From positions 1 through 12,232 of the forward strand of contig JADGHK010000036.1 in the NCBI GenBank assembly GCA_019686145.1: a DNA stretch of 12,232 bases, read 5' to 3'. This DNA comes from Bryobacteraceae bacterium. Lineage in GTDB: Bacteria; Acidobacteriota; Terriglobia; Bryobacterales; Bryobacteraceae. Each line of letters begins with the position of its first letter. The first letter of the stretch is position 1. A program made the position numbers and the translations under genes. The notes under the pieces are model-generated. The model was not told the origin of the DNA. It saw only the letters and a list, made by a program, of their open reading frames with translations, and made no database searches. Below, in pieces: positions 7,671 through 12,232 of the stretch.

Positions 7671-8924
7671 CTACTTCTGCCTCAGCACGGAGATGATGTC
7701 GTCAGCCGTGATGACTCCCGCCAGTTTGCCGTCCTCATCTACGACCGGTAGGGTCAACAGGTTGTACTTGTCGAACAGCTCGGTAATTCGATCGCGCCGC
7801 TCGGTGACAGGTACTTGAATGAGGTTCTCGTTAACCAGTTCCTTGAGCAACTGATCCGGCGCTGCAAGAAACAGACGGGCCACCGGTATAACCCCGACGA
7901 GCCGTTCGTCCGCATCGACCAGAAGCAGTACGTTCAGGCTGTCGACCAGTTCCTCGTTGCCGCGGATCCCCTCGATGGCGTCCGCCACCCGCGCGTTCTC
8001 GTGGAGGGCGACGTATTCGGTGTTCATCATGCCGCCGGCGCTGTCTTCTCGAAACTCGAGGAGCTCGCGGACTTCCGCCTTCGGCTCCGTCTCCATCTCC
8101 TCCAGAATCTCCTGCGAGGTCTCCTCTTCCAGTTCCGCGAGGACGTCCGCAGCCTCGTCGGGGGCCATCTCCTCGATGATCTCGGCCGCCTTGTCCGTAT
8201 CGAGCGACTCAATAATGCTGGCCTGGATGCCGCGATCCATCTCCGACAGCGCCTCCGCGGCAACTTCGCTGTTGATCGCGCTGAAGATCGCCTCGCGGTC
8301 CTCCGGACTCAGCTCCTCCACTATGTCCGCCAGGTCCGCCGGGTGCATCTTTTCGAGCAACTGGTTCGAGATGTTCAAGCGGAGGCGGCGCTGGGGATCC
8401 GGTTCGAGAATGTTGCAGAACTCCCAGCGGATCGAGTTCGGCGGAATGCAGTCCTGGAGTCGCCGGATCCAGCGCGGAGGAATCACCCCTTGCAGTAGGC
8501 GGCGGAAGACGCTCCGCAGGCCGATATCGACTTCAAGAACCGTCAGGATGTCGGAATCGCGTTCACGCCGCAGCTCGAAGGTGACATCCGTCACGCGGAC
8601 AACCTTCCGCCCGTGGACGTCGATGATCTGCTGATCGACGAGGTCGCGGACCACGCGCAACATGTACTCGTCGGAATGGTAGGGAGTCAGGAGCTCGTCC
8701 TTGAGGTAGATCCCATCCAGCGAGATGGTCTTAACCTGATCGTAGCGGACGGTGAACCAGGCATATCCGGCTCCGATGAGAAACCTGTCAACCCGAAAAG
8801 GATCAATGAGAGGGACGATTGCAGCGTCCTTTACGCGTCCGATGACGCGGTGCTTCAGGTCGTAGACCTTGAGCCCCTGTAGCTCCGTGAGATAAAGGAG
8901 GCTGTCCGCCATCGGTTCGTCCAT
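7671..8924 (-). CDS. Soluble MgtE-like magnesium sensor: PRC-barrel-like, MgtE_N and paired CBS domains, no membrane domain
   Basis: Cytosolic 417-residue protein built from the regulatory part of the Mg2+ channel MgtE. Residues about 6-80 and 95-140 look like two PRC-barrel-type units (LQGLKVYDLKHRVIGRVKDA; IIDVHGRKVVRVTDV). Residues about 185-295 are an MgtE_N superhelix rich in Glu and Asp (HPADLADIVEELSPEDRE). EDSAGGMMNTEYVAL at 293-307 is the MgtE hallmark leading into the first CBS domain; the second CBS spans about 365-417 (LLTLPVVDEDGKLAGVITADD). The protein stops right after CBS2, where MgtE would begin its five-helix channel, so the channel is absent rather than frameshifted away: the stop is followed at once by the transporter start. 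In MgtE this module binds Mg2+ and closes the pore. Here it probably senses Mg2+ for the adjacent transporter. ATG 8924 and ATG 8912 are both possible starts; neither has a strong ribosome site. Confidence 0.88.
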   Translation of the reverse strand: MDEPMADSLLYLTELQGLKVYDLKHRVIGRVKDAAIVPLIDPFRVDRFLIGAGYAWFTVRYDQVKTISLDGIYLKDELLTPYHSDEYMLRVVRDLVDQQIIDVHGRKVVRVTDVTFELRRERDSDILTVLEVDIGLRSVFRRLLQGVIPPRWIRRLQDCIPPNSIRWEFCNILEPDPQRRLRLNISNQLLEKMHPADLADIVEELSPEDREAIFSAINSEVAAEALSEMDRGIQASIIESLDTDKAAEIIEEMAPDEAADVLAELEEETSQEILEEMETEPKAEVRELLEFREDSAGGMMNTEYVALHENARVADAIEGIRGNEELVDSLNVLLLVDADERLVGVIPVARLFLAAPDQLLKELVNENLIQVPVTERRDRITELFDKYNLLTLPVVDEDGKLAGVITADDIISVLRQK

Positions 8925-8987
8925 CCATACAGGTACGCCTGACGCGCAGCCCTGGGGGAAAGGAAGGCAAGGGAGAGGCAGCGCGCT

Positions 8988-9015
8988 TTGACACGGCTTT
9001 CCTCTCCACTATGAT
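8988..9015 (+). promoter_or_regulatory. Near-consensus sigma-70-like promoter pointing antisense into gatB
   Basis: TTGACA (8988-8993) is followed after 16 bases by TATGAT (9010-9015), which is 11 of 12 consensus positions. A transcript would start near 9022 and run antisense into the 3' end of gatB. No plus-strand gene follows that would explain it. It may be chance, or it may drive a small antisense RNA. Confidence 0.3.
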
Positions 9016-9023
9016 GCATCGCG

Positions 9024-9051
9024 ATTATCTCGCGCAAGCGTAGTATTTGAA
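9024..9051 (-). promoter_or_regulatory. Possible promoter of the MgtE-like/NRAMP operon with an inverted repeat over the -10
   Basis: On the minus strand TTCAAA (9051-9046, 4 of 6 to consensus) and GATAAT (9029-9024, 5 of 6) are separated by 16 bases. This places the transcript start near 9017 and leaves a leader of about 90 bases. The -10 box lies inside the perfect inverted repeat CGCGA-TTATC-TCGCG (plus-strand 9020-9034), which could be an operator. The box matches are moderate, so this is tentative. Confidence 0.35.
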
Positions 9052-9056
9052 GCAGG

Positions 9057-10535
9057 TTATGACAGCTTGGCCTTCAGCAGCTGATTGACGGCGGCAGGGT
9101 TTGCCTGCCCCCGGGAGGCTTTCATAACCTGCCCCACCAGGAATCCGAGGACCGCCGTTTTCCCGCCCCGATACTGCTCCACCTGCTTCGGATTGGCAGC
9201 GATGACCTCGTCAACAATCTTCTCCAGAGCTGCAGTGTCGCTGATCTGCTTCAGCCCTTCCCGCTCCATGATCGTCCTCGGACTGTCGCCCGAAGAGAAC
9301 ATCTTGGGGAAGATTTCCTTTGCCAGCTTGCCGGAGATTTCGCCAGAGACAATGAGATTGACAAGCTCCGCCATCTGCTCGGGCGAAACCGGGGACTCGG
9401 TGATTTCCTTGCCTTCCGCTTTCAGCGCGCCCAGCAGGTCCCCCATGACCCAGTTCGCGGCAGCCTTCGGATCCTTGGAAGCCTTCGCTGTCTTCTCGTA
9501 GAACTCGGCCAGAGGCCGGGTGAGCGTGAGTACCTGCGCATCGTACTCGCGCAGGCCATACTGCTCCACGAAGCGTGCGCGCAGGGCGGACGGAAGCTCG
9601 GGCATCGACGCCCGGATCCTCTCCTTCCACGCTTCGCTGACCCGCAGCGGCACCAGGTCGGGTTCAGGGAAGTAGCGATAATCGTGGGCTTCTTCCTTGC
9701 TGCGCATCCCTACCGTTTCGCCGGTATCGGGGTTGTACAGGCGCGTCTCCTGCACGACCCGCCCGCCGCTTTCAATCAGGGCGACCTGCCGGGAGATCTC
9801 GTAGTCCAGAGCCTGTTTTAAGAAGCGGAAGGAGTTCAGATTCTTGACCTCCGTCTTTGTCCCGAACCGCGATGCGCCCTTCAGCCGCACGCTGACGTTC
9901 GCGTCGCAACGGAGGTGTCCCTTCTCCATGTCGCAGGTCGAAACTTCCACGAACTGCAATACCTGCTTCAGCTCGGTCAGATAGGCGTAGGCCTCCTCCG
10001 AGCTGCGAATGTCCGGTTCGCTGACGATCTCAATCAGCGGCGTGCCGGACCGGTTGAGATCGACGTAGGTGTAGCGGTCCGAATCCCGGAATCCCTCGTG
10101 CTGGCTCTTGCCGGCGTCGTCTTCCATGTGTACCCGAGTGATTCCGATGCGCTTCTTGACCCCGTCGACGGAGATATCCACGTAGCCGTGCTCGGCAAGC
10201 GGCTTGTCGTACTGCGAAATCTGGTAGCCCTTCGGGAGATCCGGGTAGAAGTAGTTCTTGCGTGCGAAGATCGATGTCTCGCGAATCTGGCAGTTGAGCG
10301 CCAGCGCCGCCTGGATCGCCATCTCCACCGCCCGGCGGTTCAGCACCGGCAGGGCGCCGGGGAGTCCCAGGCAGGTCGGGCAGACGTTGGTATTCGGCGG
10401 CGCCCCGAAGCTCGTCGGGCACCCGCAGAAGATCTTCGTTCGTGTCGCAAGCTGGACGTGTACCTCCAGCCCAATCACCGGCTCATACTTCGCAAGCAAT
10501 TCCGGCGGCGCAAGCGACAATGTGCTTGAGGACAT
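9057..10535 (-). CDS. gatB: Aspartyl/glutamyl-tRNA(Asn/Gln) amidotransferase subunit B
   Basis: GatB is the tRNA-binding and kinase subunit of the cytosolic GatCAB complex, which converts Glu-tRNA(Gln) to Gln-tRNA(Gln), or Asp-tRNA(Asn) to Asn-tRNA(Asn), using ATP and ammonia from GatA. The 492-residue length is normal. YEPVIGLEVHVQL at 17-29 is the family signature. Cys37, Cys39, Cys52 and Cys55 form the CxC/CxxC zinc site. HMEDDAGKSQHEG lies at 136-148 and DYRYFPEPDL at 285-294. The C-terminal YqeY-type tail ends in GQANPAAVNQLLKAKL. The frame stays open 270 codons further upstream, but that stretch is antisense to proC and lacks GatB similarity. The ATG at 10535 is therefore chosen, since homologues begin just before this signature. 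gatA and gatC are not in the window. No strong ribosome site is visible, and a TATAAT box lies only 6 bases upstream of the start. Confidence 0.96.
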   Translation of the reverse strand: MSSSTLSLAPPELLAKYEPVIGLEVHVQLATRTKIFCGCPTSFGAPPNTNVCPTCLGLPGALPVLNRRAVEMAIQAALALNCQIRETSIFARKNYFYPDLPKGYQISQYDKPLAEHGYVDISVDGVKKRIGITRVHMEDDAGKSQHEGFRDSDRYTYVDLNRSGTPLIEIVSEPDIRSSEEAYAYLTELKQVLQFVEVSTCDMEKGHLRCDANVSVRLKGASRFGTKTEVKNLNSFRFLKQALDYEISRQVALIESGGRVVQETRLYNPDTGETVGMRSKEEAHDYRYFPEPDLVPLRVSEAWKERIRASMPELPSALRARFVEQYGLREYDAQVLTLTRPLAEFYEKTAKASKDPKAAANWVMGDLLGALKAEGKEITESPVSPEQMAELVNLIVSGEISGKLAKEIFPKMFSSGDSPRTIMEREGLKQISDTAALEKIVDEVIAANPKQVEQYRGGKTAVLGFLVGQVMKASRGQANPAAVNQLLKAKLS

Positions 10536-10541
10536 TTCTTT

Positions 10542-10547
10542 ATTATA
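10542..10547 (-). promoter_or_regulatory. TATAAT -10 box just upstream of gatB
   Basis: A perfect TATAAT on the minus strand ends 6 bases before the gatB ATG. If used, transcription would begin at or next to the start codon and give a leaderless or near-leaderless mRNA, which would fit the lack of a good ribosome site. No good -35 box lies at the right distance (CCAGGA at 17 bp), so the call is tentative. Confidence 0.35.
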
Positions 10548-10598
10548 AGAAGCGCCGGTCCGCCTCCTGGACTGATTACACTGAAAGCCTGGGAAGCA

Positions 10599-11441
10599 AT
10601 GAAGGAAACGAAGCGTATCACAGTAATCGGCGCCGGCAACATCGGTGCAGCCCTGATCGGAGGGATGCTCCAGGCGGGCGTCACGGACGCGGAGCATCTG
10701 ACCGCCACGGTCCGCTCCGGGGAACGGGCGGCGGAACTGTCGAGACGCTTCGGGATCCGCGTCAGCGCCGGCGGCAACTGCGAGCACGTCGCCGCAGCGG
10801 ACGTCGTCATTCTTGCCGTCAAGCCATCGACGCTTCCGAAAGTGCTGATGGAGATTCGCGACGTCCTGCGCGAGGATCAGATCCTGATTTCTCTCGCGGC
10901 TGCCGTGCCGATTGAGCTCATCGAGAAACTGGCGCGGAAACAGATGCCAATCTTCCGCGCGATGCCCAATATCCCCGTCATCGTCAATGAGGGCGCGACC
11001 GCTATCTCTGTCAATTCGGCGGGAACGGAGGAGCAGCGGGCGTTTGTGCAGCGGATTTTTACGGCAGTCGGACACGCCTGCTTTGTCGAGGAGGAACAGA
11101 TGCACGCCGTAACGGCCCTCTCCGGCAGCGGCCCCGCATACGTCTATATGATGATCGAGGCCTTGATTGAGGGCGGTCTGAAGATGGGCCTCTCTCGTGA
11201 GATTGCCACCCGGCTCACGGAACAGACGGTTCTCGGCGCAGCGAAACTGGTTCGCGAAACCGGACTCCACCCTGCCATCCTGAAGGATCAGGTGATCACG
11301 CCAGGAGGCACCACAATCTCCGCCATCCACGAACTCGAGAAGCACGGACTACGGTCCATGCTCATTTCCGCGATTGAAACCGCCAGCAACCACTCGCGAG
11401 ATCGAATGCAATCGTTATTCGGCAGGTTCGACGAGGAATAA
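10599..11441 (+). CDS. proC: Pyrroline-5-carboxylate reductase
   Basis: Cytosolic enzyme for the last step of proline synthesis: it reduces 1-pyrroline-5-carboxylate to L-proline with NAD(P)H. The 280 residues are within the normal range. The N-terminal Rossmann fold shows VIGAGNIGAALIGGML (9-24) and AVKPSTL (73-79). RAMPNIPVIVNEGATA (120-135) is the conserved central stretch. The C-terminal dimer and active-site domain has ALSGSGPAYVYMMIEAL (173-189) and the family signature TPGGTTISAIHELEKHG (234-250). The ATG is preceded by GGGAAG at a short distance, and the glycine-rich loop begins at the expected position. It is divergent from gatB with only 63 bases between the starts. An 86-base gap separates it from the small cysteine protein downstream. 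No clear terminator lies in that gap, so the two may be co-transcribed. Confidence 0.96.
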   Translation: MKETKRITVIGAGNIGAALIGGMLQAGVTDAEHLTATVRSGERAAELSRRFGIRVSAGGNCEHVAAADVVILAVKPSTLPKVLMEIRDVLREDQILISLAAAVPIELIEKLARKQMPIFRAMPNIPVIVNEGATAISVNSAGTEEQRAFVQRIFTAVGHACFVEEEQMHAVTALSGSGPAYVYMMIEALIEGGLKMGLSREIATRLTEQTVLGAAKLVRETGLHPAILKDQVITPGGTTISAIHELEKHGLRSMLISAIETASNHSRDRMQSLFGRFDEE

Positions 11442-11516
11442 GGAAGCTTCGGACCGCAATCAGGCTGAATTCGTATCCCGGCGTACTGTTTTCAGCTCCT
11501 CGCGGATCAAACGAGT

Positions 11517-11525
11517 AGGAGGTGA
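11517..11525 (+). promoter_or_regulatory. Perfect Shine-Dalgarno sequence for the small cysteine protein
   Basis: AGGAGGTGA is a full-length match to the 16S rRNA 3' end. It fixes the start at ATG 11528 and is the strongest ribosome site in the window. Confidence 0.85.
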
Positions 11526-11527
11526 CC

Positions 11528-11737
11528 ATGCTTCAGATCCGTGAGGGCCAATGCGGGCTGTGTATGCACTTCGGAGAATCGCACCAGCCGGACACGAAGC
11601 TGATCCAGATTCGACAGACCCATCAGGCGCCGGAAGACCTGCTCGACGACTGCGGCCATCCGCGGCACGCTTCCCTGCATCTGCGCGTAACGCCGATCAG
11701 CGGCTGCGATGGTTTCGAACCTGCCAGGATTCAGTAA
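11528..11737 (+). CDS. Small conserved-looking four-cysteine protein, function unknown
   Basis: A 69-residue soluble protein that I do not recognise as a characterised family, although its pattern (CGLCxHFGE, then CGHPRHA, then a TPISGCDGF ending) resembles small hypothetical proteins I associate with Acidobacteriota and related phyla. Cys9 and Cys12 form a CxxC pair; Cys42 and Cys60 are single; His14, His19, His44, His47 and His51 lie close by. Four cysteines of this kind suggest a zinc or iron-sulfur site or a redox role; that is inference. AGGAGGTGA at 11517-11525, fully complementary to the 16S anti-Shine-Dalgarno sequence, lies 5 bases before the ATG and makes real translation very likely. 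A GTG two codons upstream lies inside this site and is rejected as a start. No signal peptide or membrane segment is visible. It follows proC on the same strand and is convergent with the receptor fragment to its right. Confidence 0.8.
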   Translation: MLQIREGQCGLCMHFGESHQPDTKLIQIRQTHQAPEDLLDDCGHPRHASLHLRVTPISGCDGFEPARIQ

Positions 11738-11749
11738 ATCCGGACTGCG

Positions 11750-12232
11750 CTACCAGCTCACAGAGAGGTGAAAACGGAAGTTCCGCCCCTCATTCAATGT
11801 GTTCGTTATAGCCCCAAAATTGGGGTCGGCCATGTTGAATCCGGGCTCGGCAAACTGCGGCGTATTCAGGAAGTTGATCGATTCAATCCTGAATACGAGC
11901 CGCGCCTCACGGGGCAACGTGAAGGATCTCGACAAAGACGCATTCACGTTGTAGATGCCTCCCCGGCGGAAAGTATAGCGCCCGAGATTGCCCGCGCGTT
12001 CGCCGGGGCGCAGATAGGCGAAAGCGGAGCGCGGCAGGCGCTCCCTGGACGTGTCCGGATCGCCGATCGTTCGGCCAAGAATCGACGGGTCGATGAGGTT
12101 CGGACGATCGCCGGAGATTCCATCCACGTTGCCATAACCCGGCGAGTCCGACCCGGTCCCGACGGTGAACGGCGTGCCGGACTTCAACAGAACAACGCCG
12201 GATAGAGTCCATCCGGAAAATGCACGCCGCAG
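11750..12232 (-). CDS. TonB-dependent receptor, Oar-like, C-terminal 160 residues (5' part beyond window)
   Basis: C-terminal barrel end of a third TonB-dependent receptor. The frame is open to the right edge; the first readable residues are RAFSGWTLSGVVLLKSGTPF, the usual late-barrel motif in this family. Later strands include VNASLSRSFTLP and LVFRIESINFLNTPQF. It ends in NFRFHLSVSW, with a terminal Trp as the outer-membrane insertion signal. The stop is at 11750-11752. The NTLN segment about 17 residues from the end is shared with the end of the receptor at 2993-6337, which supports common family membership. An apparent internal TTG start at 12187 is not a real start. The signal peptide, plug and most of the barrel lie outside the window. 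It is convergent with the small cysteine protein, with 12 bases between their ends and no visible terminator. Confidence 0.9.
   Translation of the reverse strand: MRRAFSGWTLSGVVLLKSGTPFTVGTGSDSPGYGNVDGISGDRPNLIDPSILGRTIGDPDTSRERLPRSAFAYLRPGERAGNLGRYTFRRGGIYNVNASLSRSFTLPREARLVFRIESINFLNTPQFAEPGFNMADPNFGAITNTLNEGRNFRFHLSVSW

Larger units (their letters stand above)
8925..9056. other. Intergenic leader and promoter region upstream of the MgtE-like/NRAMP operon
   Basis: This 132-base gap separates the gatB stop from the MgtE-like start. No gene is supported. It holds a possible minus-strand promoter, a 15-bp inverted repeat over its -10 box, a second inverted repeat in the transcribed leader (GGAGAGG at 8972-8978 with CCTCTCC at 9001-9007), and an opposing promoter-like sequence. 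No run of T follows a hairpin on the minus strand, so I see no clear terminator for gatB, and read-through from gatB into the operon is possible. Confidence 0.5.

Noticed and set aside
7815..8634. Two plus-strand open frames of about 225 codons
   Set aside because: Both are antisense to the MgtE-like gene and reflect its Glu/Asp-rich codons.
8803..9009. 68-codon minus-strand frame with GGAGAGG before an internal GTG, as a leader peptide
   Set aside because: It overlaps the MgtE-like gene by about 120 bases out of phase, and the product is Arg/Pro-rich with no motif. The GGAGAGG is better explained as a hairpin arm.
8925..9056. Known Mg2+ riboswitch (M-box) ahead of the MgtE-like gene
   Set aside because: The leader is too short (about 90 bases), and I cannot see the conserved M-box layout.
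9915..10529. 204-codon plus-strand open frame downstream of the antisense promoter
   Set aside because: It is antisense to gatB, begins about 900 bases from the promoter, and shows no protein-family signature.
10536..11345. Open frame extending gatB upstream to give a 762-residue protein
   Set aside because: The extra 270 codons are exactly antisense to proC, have no GatB similarity, and the family starts just before the YEPVIGLEVH motif. The frame is a by-product of proC codon use.

Overview
The window most likely comes from a soil-type Acidobacteriota genome (Bryobacter/Solibacter-like). This is inferred from three large Oar-like TonB-dependent receptors with an N-terminal carboxypeptidase-regulatory-like domain, the moderately GC-rich sequence, and the mix of housekeeping genes around them. 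No mobile element, CRISPR array, rRNA or tRNA gene was seen.

Layout. (1) Bases 1-2650, minus strand: a TonB-dependent receptor whose C-terminal part lies beyond the left edge. (2) Bases 2651-2992: an AT-rich divergent control region with two copies of an AAGCGTTT core 35 bp apart; one sits in a near-perfect LacI/CcpA-type operator. (3) Bases 2993-6337, plus strand: a complete 1114-residue TonB-dependent receptor, closed by a strong hairpin terminator. (4) Bases 6423-8924, minus strand: a two-gene unit. The upstream gene encodes a soluble protein with PRC-barrel-like, MgtE_N and paired CBS domains (the magnesium-sensing part of MgtE without its membrane channel). The downstream gene, 6 bases away, encodes an NRAMP-family transporter with altered metal-site residues that fit the magnesium-transporting NRMT branch. 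(5) Bases 8925-9056: a compact leader/promoter region with inverted repeats. (6) Bases 9057-10535, minus strand: gatB, divergent from (7) proC at 10599-11441, plus strand. (8) Bases 11528-11737, plus strand: a small four-cysteine protein with a perfect Shine-Dalgarno sequence. (9) Bases 11750-12232, minus strand: the C-terminal end of a third TonB-dependent receptor that runs off the right edge.

How the parts relate. The receptors are outer-membrane uptake (or surface) proteins, and the LacI-type operators suggest control by a sugar-responsive repressor. The most interesting unit is the transporter pair. In MgtE, the N domain and CBS pair bind Mg2+ and gate the attached channel. Here the same sensor is a free protein, co-encoded with an NRAMP-fold transporter, which suggests a split Mg2+ uptake system with a separate cytosolic sensor or gate. 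gatB and proC are ordinary housekeeping genes.
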